A stretch of DNA of 64,000 nt from Mucilaginibacter sp. OK283. GTDB taxonomy: Bacteria; Bacteroidota; Bacteroidia; Sphingobacteriales; Sphingobacteriaceae. The stretch spans positions 62,001 through 126,000 of the forward strand of contig NZ_FODR01000008.1 of assembly GCF_900110415.1 (NCBI RefSeq), in the 5' to 3' direction. The position numbers and the translations under genes are program-made. How positions within the stretch are numbered: the first letter of the stretch is position 1; every line of letters starts with the position of its first letter. Shown one piece after another: positions 49,220 to 59,067 of this stretch. The notes below the pieces were generated by a model. It saw only the letters and a program-made list of their open reading frames with translations, had not been told where the DNA came from and made no database searches.

Positions 49220-51259
49220 TTATTTTATCGTATAAGTCGTTTTGTTAACTCCAACACCGGTTATCTTTAGCGATTTCCAGTTGGGTGGCAGCTTGCTTTT
49301 AACCTGTGTAATACCTGTGGGGGTTATATCCAAACCTCCAAAGCCCATGAGTAAGCTCTGGATAATACCGCCAGCGCCTGTTGCAAAATAGGGATTGGTA
49401 CCACCCTTGGTTTCGGCAATTACGCGGAATGGCGGGTTGAGGTTTGGCTCGTAAGCGTCCTTGAAAAAGTGATATGCTTTATTGCCGTTACCCAGGCGGG
49501 CATATAGCAGGGCAAAAACAGCCTGGGTCATGGCCGGGGTTCCTTCGTTGGGTACACGGGTTTCGTAGTATTCCAGGTCTTTTTTAATCTGGCCGGCATC
49601 GGTTATCGTTTTCAACGGATAGGCCAGCAGGTTAACATCTGCCTGTTTAATACCTTCGCCGTTATAGGTGGCATGTTCGCGGGTTACGCCGTTATCCATT
49701 TTCAGGATGAGGATATTTTGCGCTACCAGCTGCCAGTCGGCATCCGCTTTTTCGCCTAATATTTTGGCAGCAGCAGCGGCGTTTTGCAGGTTGGCTATGG
49801 CGGCGGCATTGGTAAAAGCATTGTTATCAATATTTTCGGCCCACTCATCGGCAGCTACCACGTTTTTGATATCGTAGTGCCCGGGGCCGTTACGCTCAAC
49901 CCGGCTTGCCCAAAAATCGGCAGTGGCCGATAGTATGGGCCAGCCTTTTTCGCGCAGCCATTGTTTGTCCTGGGTTACGCAATAGTAATTCCATGCTGCC
50001 AGGGCAACATCGGCAGTAATGTGGTGCTCAAACGGACCGCTCAAGGCCCAAACGGGGGTTTCTTCTACCCCGCTATCGGCACTTTCCCAAGGGAACATAG
50101 CCCCTTTATACCCATGCGAAAATGCATTTTTACGGGCGGCATCCAGGCGTTCAAAACGATATTCAACCATAGATCTGGCTATTTCGGGGTGTAGCACCAG
50201 CATAGCGGGATACATCCAGATATCGCAGTCCCAAAAAATGTGTCCGTTATAACCCAAACCCGAAAGCCCCATTGGCGACGGCGAATAAGCAGTACCCGCC
50301 CGCGAAAACGAATACAAATGATACAGCATGCTATGTACATCCTGCTGCGCCTGCGCATCGCCTTCAATTTGGATATCACTGGCCCACAGGTCGTCCCAGG
50401 CTTTGTTGTGGAATTTGATCAGGCGGTCGCGGCCTTCCAGTTTGGCAAAAATGGTAAGGCGTTCGGCCTCGTTTAACGGATCAGCATGGTGTGCCGAAGT
50501 TATAGACGAGCCTGTAACCGCATATTTATAGGTTTCGCCGGCAGCAACGGCTTTGCTGAATTTCATCAGGTGCATGTTATTATCCCACATTTCGTGAATA
50601 ATACGCGGTTCCTGGCCATGCGGCTCGTTAAATAAAAACGAAGTGGACGCGCACAACTGCATTTTCCCTGTAGGACTTTTCGCTGTAGATGTTAACAGGC
50701 TGATGGTTACATGCGGCCTGTCAATTTCATTATAATAATTTTGAACTTCCTTTAAAGCATCCGGCGCTTCCATTACGCTGGCCGATGTAATATTGATGGC
50801 CTTTTTGGCTATAACAGATACATCCATCAATACGGTAAACGGCAATTGTCGCAGCGAGTAGTAGGTATATCTGATGGTAGCTTTATCACCATAATCAAAC
50901 GTGGTGGTAAAGGCGGCATGCTGCATATCCAATTCCTGCTTAAAATTGCTGATGTTTTTGGCATCAATGCGGCGGCCATCAATCTCCAGGTACATGTTCA
51001 GCAGGTTAAAACTGTTTAAAAAATTGCTTACCCTGCCCCTGCCGTACAGGTCATATGCTCCTGCCAGTACCACATTTTTCACTTTAAAAGGCTCAGGTGC
51101 CGATACAATACCTATCATCCCGTTGGCAACGGTGATACCGTAATAATTTGCCGGGTCTATTTTATCTGCTTTAACCGTCCATGGGTCGGCACCCTGGGCA
51201 TTTCCGGTCATCGGAACAACAAAAGCCAGCAATACCAGCCATTTTGATAGCTTGTTCAT
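49220..51259 (-). CDS. GH65-family glycoside hydrolase/phosphorylase-like protein
   Basis: 679 residues with a signal peptide (MNKLSKWLVLLAFVVPMTGN). Beta-sandwich N-terminus, then an alpha/alpha barrel with GHIFWDCDIWMYPAMLVLHP, GYKGAMFPWESADSGVEETP and VVAADEWAENIDNNAFTNAA. The DEW glutamate is the expected general acid. Export argues for hydrolysis (acid-trehalase-like or other alpha-glucoside) over phosphorolysis, which would need cytoplasmic phosphate. The ATG at 51259 is used; a TTG at 51265 was rejected. It lies 17 bp after the haloperoxidase-like gene and probably shares its transcript. Confidence 0.88.
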   Translation of the reverse strand: MNKLSKWLVLLAFVVPMTGNAQGADPWTVKADKIDPANYYGITVANGMIGIVSAPEPFKVKNVVLAGAYDLYGRGRVSNFLNSFNLLNMYLEIDGRRIDAKNISNFKQELDMQHAAFTTTFDYGDKATIRYTYYSLRQLPFTVLMDVSVIAKKAINITSASVMEAPDALKEVQNYYNEIDRPHVTISLLTSTAKSPTGKMQLCASTSFLFNEPHGQEPRIIHEMWDNNMHLMKFSKAVAAGETYKYAVTGSSITSAHHADPLNEAERLTIFAKLEGRDRLIKFHNKAWDDLWASDIQIEGDAQAQQDVHSMLYHLYSFSRAGTAYSPSPMGLSGLGYNGHIFWDCDIWMYPAMLVLHPEIARSMVEYRFERLDAARKNAFSHGYKGAMFPWESADSGVEETPVWALSGPFEHHITADVALAAWNYYCVTQDKQWLREKGWPILSATADFWASRVERNGPGHYDIKNVVAADEWAENIDNNAFTNAAAIANLQNAAAAAKILGEKADADWQLVAQNILILKMDNGVTREHATYNGEGIKQADVNLLAYPLKTITDAGQIKKDLEYYETRVPNEGTPAMTQAVFALLYARLGNGNKAYHFFKDAYEPNLNPPFRVIAETKGGTNPYFATGAGGIIQSLLMGFGGLDITPTGITQVKSKLPPNWKSLKITGVGVNKTTYTIK

Positions 51260-51276
51260 TATCAATATCGTATATA

Positions 51277-52602
51277 TTATTTTTTCAATTGCAATTTTTT
51301 TACCACCAGCTGCCCAATTTCGGCACCTTGTTTATTGCCCACAACACAGGCGTTTTTAAAGTGGATGCCGCCCAACACCCGCGACATGGCTGCCGACTTC
51401 GCGGCTTCCCTGAATGACTTGAACGATAACGGCGCTATCCCAAATTCCATCTCCGACGAATCGGTATAGGCAAAATTATCGCCAAACTTGCTGGTGAGTA
51501 CCTCAGCAGCGGCCGATGATATTACCGCGTGCCCGCTGCTGTATTCGGGAAAAGGTGGGGTTTGGATATACGGCCGCCAATCAGCATTAATGTATTTGGT
51601 GATAATAGTTTCGGGGCGTACGTAGTTTGAGCGGTATTTTAAATACCAGCAATTGATAAAACCATCAAATAAAGCAATGGCAGTTTCGGTGTAAACACTC
51701 ACTGTGGTGTTAAAATCAAGCTTTTTGGCGCGGGTAACTGTTCCGGTAATATTCATCCAGTGGCCTCCCGGCGAAAACTTTTTGGTGGCAAATGAGGCAT
51801 GGCCCACTACGTTCAGCTTAAATGCGTTGTCGTCCCAAAAATCGGCCTGGTGCTTTTGTTCGGTGGTAAGGCTGTCGACAATGTTTTTCACTTCAAGCGC
51901 CTGCAGGTAAAACCTTCCGTTTTTGTTTTTAACGTCAAAAGCCGGAGGATCTGGCGGGATTAATTGCGACGCAGAATCCAAAACCATTGGCCTTATCTCG
52001 CCCCAGTGTGCTTCCAGTGCCTGGGCATACATAGGCGGCGTCGGGATCCAGCGGCCATCCTGCTGTTTCACCGTAAATTTACTTGCCGACCGGGTTTTTA
52101 AATAATTATCGCCTTTGCTCCACTTCATGATAGATTTGGCCACTTTATTGGCATAATTTACCGATCCTTCAAACAAATCATCGGGCATGCCGGCATCTTT
52201 TGCTTTTTGTTTAAGCCCGTCTACATACTGGTCCATACTGCCTTCCGGAAACGTTACCGCATTGCCCACAAAGCAAAATGCCAGCAGCGATGCAAACTGG
52301 TAATCAACCGTGGTATCTTTTGAGGGCTTTGGTGTTGGCGGCAAATGTTTGATTTGGCCGGACAGCGACCTGAAATGCGCCGGATCGCCGGCCGCGATAA
52401 CCTGGTAGGCTGCGATATTGGCATACACATAATTACGTGAAGCAGTAACCGGCGGAAAGTTGTTCTCCAGCACAATATCGTTTAATTTCTTTACGGTAAC
52501 ACGGTACAGTTCAGGATCGTGCATTGTTTTTTGGTACTCGGGCTTTTTGCAGGAGGAGAGTAAAAATAGCCCGCCCGCAATACAAATTAGAAAGGATCTC
52601 AT
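51277..52602 (-). CDS. Vanadium-dependent-haloperoxidase-like PAP2-superfamily lipoprotein
   Basis: 441 residues, lipoprotein (LICIAGGLFLLSSC lipobox). PAP2/VHPO active-site motifs: KYRSNYVRPETI (K-x6-R-P), EYSSGHAVISSAAAEVL (S-G-H) and SRVLGGIHFKNACVVGNK (S-R-x3-G-x-H). Members either oxidise halides with vanadate or remove phosphate; which applies here cannot be read from the sequence. It precedes GH65 in a two-gene unit. In related genomes this family is often seen near SusCD and VCBS genes, which here lie 3 kb away past an opposite-strand cassette. Confidence 0.87.
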   Translation of the reverse strand: MRSFLICIAGGLFLLSSCKKPEYQKTMHDPELYRVTVKKLNDIVLENNFPPVTASRNYVYANIAAYQVIAAGDPAHFRSLSGQIKHLPPTPKPSKDTTVDYQFASLLAFCFVGNAVTFPEGSMDQYVDGLKQKAKDAGMPDDLFEGSVNYANKVAKSIMKWSKGDNYLKTRSASKFTVKQQDGRWIPTPPMYAQALEAHWGEIRPMVLDSASQLIPPDPPAFDVKNKNGRFYLQALEVKNIVDSLTTEQKHQADFWDDNAFKLNVVGHASFATKKFSPGGHWMNITGTVTRAKKLDFNTTVSVYTETAIALFDGFINCWYLKYRSNYVRPETIITKYINADWRPYIQTPPFPEYSSGHAVISSAAAEVLTSKFGDNFAYTDSSEMEFGIAPLSFKSFREAAKSAAMSRVLGGIHFKNACVVGNKQGAEIGQLVVKKLQLKK

Positions 52603-52879
52603 AAATTATAAAATAGGTTAAAAAACAAGCCGGACAAAGAGGATAATCCTGCTGTTTTTTGCATTGATTGACAGCTAATATAGGCTTTTATATGCTATAC
52701 TACGCTATAAAAAAGGGGGTTTTTATGTGATTTTTTGCTGGAATTTAAGCTACCCAAATTTAATTAACCATTACAAGGCTGCAGCTTCAATATCATTTGA
52801 ATTGTACAAGTAACGGATTGATTATTACAAACGATTGCAATGCTAATAATGGCAATTTTGTATCATAAAAATTATCAAA
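52603..52879. other. 277-bp divergent promoter region
   Basis: Between the haloperoxidase-like gene and the SDR gene. It contains ATAATGGCAATT at 52846-52857, also present before the AraC gene at 53707-53718. No clear -7 element was assigned. Confidence 0.4.
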
Positions 52880-53644
52880 ATGGAGAGTAAAAATAAAATA
52901 GCCTTAGTAACCGGTGGCAGCCGGGGCTTAGGTAAAGATATGGCGCTTCGGCTTGCCGAAAAGGGTATTGATGTGATACTTACCTACAACAGCAAACTGG
53001 CAGAGGCGCAAGATGTGGTTAACCAAATTCAACAAAGCGGCAGAAAAGCGGCAACGCTACAACTCAATGCCGGCGACATTAAAAGCTTTGCCGCTTTTAC
53101 TGATCAGGTTAAAGATATTTTAACCAATACTTTTGGTGCAAACCGCATTGATTTTTTGATTAATAACGCCGGCATCGGGGGATATAAATTGATTGAAGAG
53201 GTTACCGACGAGTTTTTTGATGAGCTGCTAAACATTCATTTTAAAGGCGTTTATTTTTTAACGCAAGGCTTAATTCCACTGATGAATGACGGCGGGGGCA
53301 TTGTTAACATATCCAGCGGTTTAACCAGGGTATCTTTTCCACGATCGTCGGTTTACGCTGCTATGAAAGGAGCCGTTGAAGTATTTACCCGTTACCTTGC
53401 CAAAGAGTTAGGTTCAAGGGGCATCAGGGCCAACACTGTGGCACCCGGCGCGATAATGACAGATTTTGGCGGCGGGCACTTCCGGGCAAGTGAAGAAACA
53501 CAAAAACAAGTAAGTTCGGTAACGGCATTAGGCCGGCCGGCTGTGGCCGAAGATATTGGCGGCGTAGTGGCCTTTCTATGTACCGAAGATGCGCGGTGGG
53601 TAAACGGGCAACGCATCGAAGCTTCGGGCGGCATGCTGGTATAA
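52880..53644 (+). CDS. Short-chain dehydrogenase/reductase (SDR)
   Basis: 254 residues. Classical SDR: VTGGSRGLGKDMALRLAEKG (NADP motif), NNAGIGGYK, the catalytic serine in NISSGL and Y-x-x-x-K in SSVYAAMKGA. The C-terminal GQRIEASGGML matches the 3-oxoacyl-ACP-reductase-like subgroup. Substrate unknown. It is followed after a terminator by an AraC-family regulator that may control it. Confidence 0.93.
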   Translation: MESKNKIALVTGGSRGLGKDMALRLAEKGIDVILTYNSKLAEAQDVVNQIQQSGRKAATLQLNAGDIKSFAAFTDQVKDILTNTFGANRIDFLINNAGIGGYKLIEEVTDEFFDELLNIHFKGVYFLTQGLIPLMNDGGGIVNISSGLTRVSFPRSSVYAAMKGAVEVFTRYLAKELGSRGIRANTVAPGAIMTDFGGGHFRASEETQKQVSSVTALGRPAVAEDIGGVVAFLCTEDARWVNGQRIEASGGMLV

Positions 53645-53656
53645 TAAAACTCAATG

Positions 53657-53698
53657 AAAAAGCAGGTAGTACCTGATTGAATAGTGTACCCTGCTTTT
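53657..53698 (+). terminator. Terminator after the SDR gene
   Basis: AAAAGCAGG and CCTGCTTTT arms with a further GTAC pairing near the loop, 12 bp after the stop codon. Confidence 0.7.
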
Positions 53699-53765
53699 AC
53701 CTGCCGATAATGGCAATTGCCGATAACAATGCATTAATTGCTAACTTTAAATTTCGGAAAGCAGC

Positions 53766-54674
53766 ATGATTACCACTACATCCCTCGAAGATTTTTACCA
53801 CCGGAACGGCGCGCCGTTTCACGGTGGGACGAGTAAAGAGCTTGGCCATTTCAATGTATTTGAAGCCGAAAAGTTGTTTGATAAAGCGACCGGAGAAAGA
53901 ATAATGCCTTACAGCCGCAGGGCATACTACAAAATTAGCTGGTTAAGAGGCAAAAGCAAGGCCGAGTATGCCGATAAGGTAATAGATATACAGAAAAACG
54001 CCCTGCTGTTTGCCACACCAAAAATCCCCTATCGCTGGCTGCCCGAAGACGGCAACCAAACCGGTATGTTTTGCATTTTCACGTCCGATTTTCTTTCGCC
54101 AGGCAAATCAGCCGTATTGTTGGATGAATTGCCCATATTTCAACCGGGGCAGGTACCGGTTTTCCAGGTTTCTGAGACAGAGATAAACGAAATTGAATAC
54201 ATTTTCAGGAAAATGCAGCGGGAGCTTGATGCCGATTACCAATATAAATATGACCTTTTACGCACCCTGGTTTTAGAACTTATACATTACGGGCAAAAAC
54301 TACAGCCCATGTTGGCCATGAGTACCACGCAAAACGCATCCGAAAGGATATCTTCCTTGTTTATCGAATTGCTGGAACGGCAATTCCCGCTTGAGCCCCC
54401 ACACCAAAAACTTGGTTTGCGAACCGCCAAAGATTATGCTGACCGCCTGGCTGTGCATGTTAATCACCTGAACAAGGTACTAAAAGAGGTTACAGGTAGT
54501 ACCACGACCGAAATTATTAGCAACAGGATAATACAGGAGGCTAAAATATTGCTAAAACAAACCCATTGGAGCGTAAGCGAAATTGCCTATGCACTGGGTT
54601 ATGATGACCCTGCCCATTTTTCTAAAAACTTTAAAAAACAAACATCGTTTACCCCTGTGGCGTTCAGATCATAG
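53766..54674 (+). CDS. AraC-family transcriptional regulator
   Basis: 302 residues. N-terminal cupin-like sensing region (HFNVFEAEKLFDK, QPGQVPVFQVSETEI) and a C-terminal double helix-turn-helix (AVHVNHLNKVLKEVTGSTTT, HWSVSEIAYALGYDDPAHFS, then FKKQTSFTPVAFR). Its own upstream ATAATGGCAATT matches the region before the SDR gene, so it may regulate both. Confidence 0.93.
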   Translation: MITTTSLEDFYHRNGAPFHGGTSKELGHFNVFEAEKLFDKATGERIMPYSRRAYYKISWLRGKSKAEYADKVIDIQKNALLFATPKIPYRWLPEDGNQTGMFCIFTSDFLSPGKSAVLLDELPIFQPGQVPVFQVSETEINEIEYIFRKMQRELDADYQYKYDLLRTLVLELIHYGQKLQPMLAMSTTQNASERISSLFIELLERQFPLEPPHQKLGLRTAKDYADRLAVHVNHLNKVLKEVTGSTTTEIISNRIIQEAKILLKQTHWSVSEIAYALGYDDPAHFSKNFKKQTSFTPVAFRS

Positions 54675-54783
54675 GGAAAAATATTTGCCTGCTTTTTATT
54701 TGGGTATACCATCGCTTATTTGCGTTTCGAATGCCGCGCATTGGTCCATTATATTTAAATTTGGACGCCCCTTTATAACCCAA

Positions 54784-55713
54784 ATGAAGAAAACCGTACT
54801 GATAATTTTTGCCGCTGTTGTAGTTATTGCAGCCCCTATATATTTTATAATCCCAGCTACTCTAACCGTAAGCAACCAGCTAACCATCGAAGCATCGGAT
54901 GGCGTGGTGGCCAAATTCCTTACCCATCAACAACGTTGGGACAAATGGTGGCCTGGCACAAAAATCAATGAAAACCAGTTTGCTTATGACGGGGTACAGC
55001 TCACCATCAATAAAACCACCAACGGCGGTGTAAATGTAGATTTGCAACAGGGCAGTTTTAAAATTAATGCTGATATTAATTATTTAGCGGGAGATTTTTC
55101 GGCAAAAGTAACTTTGGTGGGCAAAAAACAAAGCAGCATGAACCCGATACAACGGGTAACAGAATATTTTGCCGCGCGCGGCCTGCAAAATAAAACCCGG
55201 CAGGTTTTAGCCCGCTTCAAAACATTTTTGGAAGATCAGAAAAATGCCTACGGTTATAAAATTTACATAAATAAAGTAACAGATCCATTTTTACTAACCA
55301 AAACTGCAAGCACAGCCACCTACCCCGACATGCAAAGCATCTATAGCAGTATCGAAAACCTGAAAAAGGAAGCTATAGCTAAAGGAGCCAAAATGACTAA
55401 TTTCCCGATGTTGAATATCACCCAGGTGGGCAGTAAAGAATACCAGGTTAGCTATGCTATCCCCATTGATAAAAAAATAACGCCGGGTAAAGGATCGATT
55501 ATCAACAACCTGGTAATGGGTGGCAATTTACTGATAGCCGATGTAAAGGGCGGCCCCAATACGGTAAACGATGCCTTTGAAGAAGTAAGAATGTATATGA
55601 AAGATCATAAACTGGTAGCTCCTGCCATGCCTTTTGAATCGATGGTGACCGATAGGTATCTTGAAAAGGACACCTCAAAATGGGTTACCAAAATATACTC
55701 CCCCATATTTTAA
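54784..55713 (+). CDS. Membrane-anchored SRPBCC / GyrI-like small-molecule-binding protein
   Basis: 309 residues. N-terminal membrane segment (VLIIFAAVVVIAAPIYFIIP), a middle polyketide-cyclase-like region (EASDGVVAKFLTHQQRWDKW) and a C-terminal half with GyrI-like pattern (FLLTKTASTATYPDMQSIYS, YAIPIDKKITPGKGS). The ATG at 54784 directly precedes the membrane segment; in-frame codons further up lie inside the AraC gene. It ends 7 bp from the convergent VCBS gene. Function unknown. Confidence 0.75.
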   Translation: MKKTVLIIFAAVVVIAAPIYFIIPATLTVSNQLTIEASDGVVAKFLTHQQRWDKWWPGTKINENQFAYDGVQLTINKTTNGGVNVDLQQGSFKINADINYLAGDFSAKVTLVGKKQSSMNPIQRVTEYFAARGLQNKTRQVLARFKTFLEDQKNAYGYKIYINKVTDPFLLTKTASTATYPDMQSIYSSIENLKKEAIAKGAKMTNFPMLNITQVGSKEYQVSYAIPIDKKITPGKGSIINNLVMGGNLLIADVKGGPNTVNDAFEEVRMYMKDHKLVAPAMPFESMVTDRYLEKDTSKWVTKIYSPIF

Positions 55714-55720
55714 AGGATAA

Positions 55721-58700
55721 TTATTGAGTAACCAGCATCAGCCTGCCATCATAAGTTACGATCAGGTAATTGGTGGATGTGGCCCTTTTTATAGTACTGA
55801 TGAACGGGAGCTCCTGGAAATTAAAGGCCGCATTCACCATATAGCCGGGTGCCGAAAACTTTTTTTGATTTTTATCATAGTGCAGACCAACCAGGCCTAA
55901 CGCATCGTACTTACCTTCGTAAGGTACCACGCCCCAAAAGTTGCCGTTCAACAGCAAATCCCCGGCTTTGTTATTCGCACGCATAATTGACCGAATGGGC
56001 GCCTGCTGGTATTGATAAGGCAAGGGCTCAAATTTGGTGGCATGCAGCACATCGCTCACAAAAATACTGCTGAACTGATTGGCGGTTAAACGGTTTTCTT
56101 CATCCAGTTTATCTTTAAATATTTCGGCGGTGGTTTTATCGGCCATTTTTTGGTAGCTCAGCCATTCCTTTTTCAGATACGGTAGTTCCTGCTCCAAATC
56201 GTTTTTAGGGCGAAATGGATAGTATTGTCCTTTTACACAATAGGATAGTATCAAATCGTTTTTACCATCTTTATCCAAATCGCTATTGTAAGCATACAAG
56301 GGCTGTTCTGCCGATACATTGTATTTATTGTTGGTTCCCCAATTACCTGCTACCAGGTCGGCTTTGCCATCGCCATCCACATCGGCCACCATTACCGATT
56401 GCCACCAGCCCTTTTGGGCTTCCAGCACCGGTGATGAAAATTTACTCAGCTTTTTGCCATCATTCAAAAATAGCTGTATGGGCTGCCACTCGGCGGTGAT
56501 TACCAAATCGGGTTTACCATTGTGGTCAATATCGGCTGTAACTATATCCGTTACGTACTGAATGGCAGTAATATCATTGTACTGTTTATCATGACTCACC
56601 TCGAAATTCCCGTTACCCTTGTTAATCAAAATGGTCGACGGGCGCGGTGCGGTATAGTTGGTATAAGAAATGCTGCCCGTTAATAAAACATCATTCCGTC
56701 CATCTCCATTAAAATCAAACACGGCTATTTTAGCAGTTTGATTAACTATTTTGGGTAATGCCTTATACTCGAACCGGAAATTTCCTTTGTTAATGTACAA
56801 ACGTGGCGGCAGCAACTTATCACTTTCCTGTAAGGGGTGATTGGTGCTAATCACCAGTAAATCGGGTTTGCCATCATTATTAACATCGGCCCAAACAGCC
56901 TGTCCATCGCCGTAATCTTTAACCTGGTTAAATTCAGGTACCGCTACTTTGTTGTAGCCGCCGCTTTTGTCGCCAGCCAGCAGGTATTTTTCTTCGCCGG
57001 CAAAGCCGCCCACGTAAATATCATCAATACCATCGCCATTAACATCGGCCACGGCAACAGCAGGCGTGTGCGGCAAATAAGTATGTGGCAACAGCGAATA
57101 GTAATTAAAATCGGGCGTATCAAAGGGTTTTAACCTTGCCAGTAACTTAGCCTGAACCGGCGTATAATCAAAGGGTTGCTTATTACTGATAAATGTATTT
57201 ATTACCGAGGACACATCGCCGGTTGATTGCGTTTGGTCGCTGTCAAATTTTATTACTGTTTTAGTGCCCGGCTTAAAATCCCTTATCAACTGCCAGCTGT
57301 TATCCGGCCATATTACCAACATTTCCTGCGGCTTATCGCCCGGCAGAAAGGTAAAAAGCAACTCGCTGCTCAGGTTGCTCGCATAAGCATTACTGGTTTG
57401 AATTTCCTGGTGGTCCAGTTGCTTACCCGATTTCAGGAAAAACCTGGTACCAATACCATCCGGATTAGCTTTGGTATATTTAACAGCATATTTCAAATAT
57501 GCCGGGTTATCTTTCCCCCTACCTTCCATGGTGGTATTATTGTAAATGTAAGCCTGCTCATCCATGTTGTTGGTTACAATCTCCAGGTCGCCGTCATTAT
57601 CCAGATCGACGGCTACCGAGCCTGCCGAGATTGACGGCTTTTGCATATCGTTGTTAAAAGATGCATCGGTGAATTTTAGCATGTCATCGCCATGGTAAAA
57701 AAAGTTGTGCACAGCACCATCGGGCATCATATTGATTTTATCCTTATCAAATACCCGGCTGTTTTTGTATTCCTGCATCACTTCAGGATTGCCCAGGTAT
57801 TTCAGGTAATCCATATCGTTAAGGCGTTTTTTTATTCCGTTGCTAAAAAACATATCCTTGCGGCCATCCATATCAAAATCCTGCACCAGGGGCGACCACG
57901 TCCAATCGGTAGCCGATACCCCACCGTATAAGCTCATATCAACAAACTTATTGCCGCTGCCAACATTAAGCTGCAGGCAATTTTTTGAGTACTGGTAATA
58001 ATACCCGGCATTAACTTCCTGGTTGTAAATATCCAGTGGCTCGTCATTTATGGTCGACCGCAGTGCTTTCAAATCCTCGGGCAACATATCGGTGGTGAGC
58101 ACGTCCAGGTGGCCGTCCTTATTGATATCGCTGATGGTGTTACCCATCGAGAAGAGGCTGGTATGGCCAAAAGCACTTTTTAGCTGTTCCTTAAAAGTGC
58201 CATCGTGCTGGTTGATGTAGTAATAATCCTGTTCAAAAAAATCGTTGCTTACATAAATATCGTCCCAGCCATCATTGTTCAAATCGCCAATGCTAAGGCC
58301 AAGGCCATAGCCTATCGGGGCGCTGTAAATGCCCGATTTGGCAGTAACATCGGTAAAATGCCCATTATCGTTCCTGAAAAAATGGTCGCCTGCATCGTGG
58401 CTGTATTTAAACCTTAAGGTAGAATCGCCATAGGTATCGTTGCTATGCACCGATGAGGTAAGCAGGAACATATCCAGATCGCCATCTTTATCATAATCAA
58501 AAAAAGAAACCTGGGTGGAGAAGCCCGCAAAATCGAGCCCGTATTTGGCGGCAGATTCGGTAAACGTCAAATCGCCGTTGTTAATGTAAAGCTGATTTTT
58601 ACCTTTAAAGCCTTTATAGCCCGATACTACCGATACATAAATATCTTTAAGCCCATCGCCATTGATATCAACAACTGTTACGCCGGTTTTCCAGTTACCT

Positions 58701-59059
58701 GTACCCGCTACGCCCGCTTTGGCGGTAATATCCTGAAACTTTAATTTCCCTTTGTTAAGGTAAAGTTTATTGGAACCCTGGTTAGATACAAAATACAGAT
58801 CCTGCAGGCCATCGTTATTAAAATCAGCAGCAGCTACACCCGCGCCGTTATAAAAATACAGGTAATCAAGAATGTTAACAGAATCGGAAACGATATTTTT
58901 GTTTACAAAATCCAACCCGGTTTCATTAGCAGGTAATAACTTAAAAACGCCCTCGCCCGCCTTTTTAGGTTTGCAGGCCGATAAGAAAACCGTCACCATA
59001 AAACAGCTCCACAACAAAAACTTCGCCGGCAATGATCTGTATATTTTGTAAAACAACAT
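55721..59059 (-). CDS. Large VCBS/FG-GAP and ASPIC-UnbV-domain lipoprotein (CRTAC1-like)
   Basis: 1112 residues. Lipoprotein leader FMVTVFLSAC. Many FG-GAP repeats with calcium-binding D-x-D/N-x-D-G loops (AAADFNNDGLQDLYFVSNQG, VVDINGDGLKDIYVSVVSG, VADVNGDGIDDIYVGGFAG) that build propellers, and an ASPIC/UnbV segment near 540-600 (GIGTRFFLKSGKQLDHQEIQ, MLVIWPDNSWQLI). It is probably a surface-exposed binding protein that works with SusCD. It follows a paralogue 8 bp upstream (59068-62370) and shares its layout, suggesting a tandem duplication. Confidence 0.9.
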   Translation of the reverse strand: MLFYKIYRSLPAKFLLWSCFMVTVFLSACKPKKAGEGVFKLLPANETGLDFVNKNIVSDSVNILDYLYFYNGAGVAAADFNNDGLQDLYFVSNQGSNKLYLNKGKLKFQDITAKAGVAGTGNWKTGVTVVDINGDGLKDIYVSVVSGYKGFKGKNQLYINNGDLTFTESAAKYGLDFAGFSTQVSFFDYDKDGDLDMFLLTSSVHSNDTYGDSTLRFKYSHDAGDHFFRNDNGHFTDVTAKSGIYSAPIGYGLGLSIGDLNNDGWDDIYVSNDFFEQDYYYINQHDGTFKEQLKSAFGHTSLFSMGNTISDINKDGHLDVLTTDMLPEDLKALRSTINDEPLDIYNQEVNAGYYYQYSKNCLQLNVGSGNKFVDMSLYGGVSATDWTWSPLVQDFDMDGRKDMFFSNGIKKRLNDMDYLKYLGNPEVMQEYKNSRVFDKDKINMMPDGAVHNFFYHGDDMLKFTDASFNNDMQKPSISAGSVAVDLDNDGDLEIVTNNMDEQAYIYNNTTMEGRGKDNPAYLKYAVKYTKANPDGIGTRFFLKSGKQLDHQEIQTSNAYASNLSSELLFTFLPGDKPQEMLVIWPDNSWQLIRDFKPGTKTVIKFDSDQTQSTGDVSSVINTFISNKQPFDYTPVQAKLLARLKPFDTPDFNYYSLLPHTYLPHTPAVAVADVNGDGIDDIYVGGFAGEEKYLLAGDKSGGYNKVAVPEFNQVKDYGDGQAVWADVNNDGKPDLLVISTNHPLQESDKLLPPRLYINKGNFRFEYKALPKIVNQTAKIAVFDFNGDGRNDVLLTGSISYTNYTAPRPSTILINKGNGNFEVSHDKQYNDITAIQYVTDIVTADIDHNGKPDLVITAEWQPIQLFLNDGKKLSKFSSPVLEAQKGWWQSVMVADVDGDGKADLVAGNWGTNNKYNVSAEQPLYAYNSDLDKDGKNDLILSYCVKGQYYPFRPKNDLEQELPYLKKEWLSYQKMADKTTAEIFKDKLDEENRLTANQFSSIFVSDVLHATKFEPLPYQYQQAPIRSIMRANNKAGDLLLNGNFWGVVPYEGKYDALGLVGLHYDKNQKKFSAPGYMVNAAFNFQELPFISTIKRATSTNYLIVTYDGRLMLVTQ

Positions 59060-59067
59060 TTTGAATA

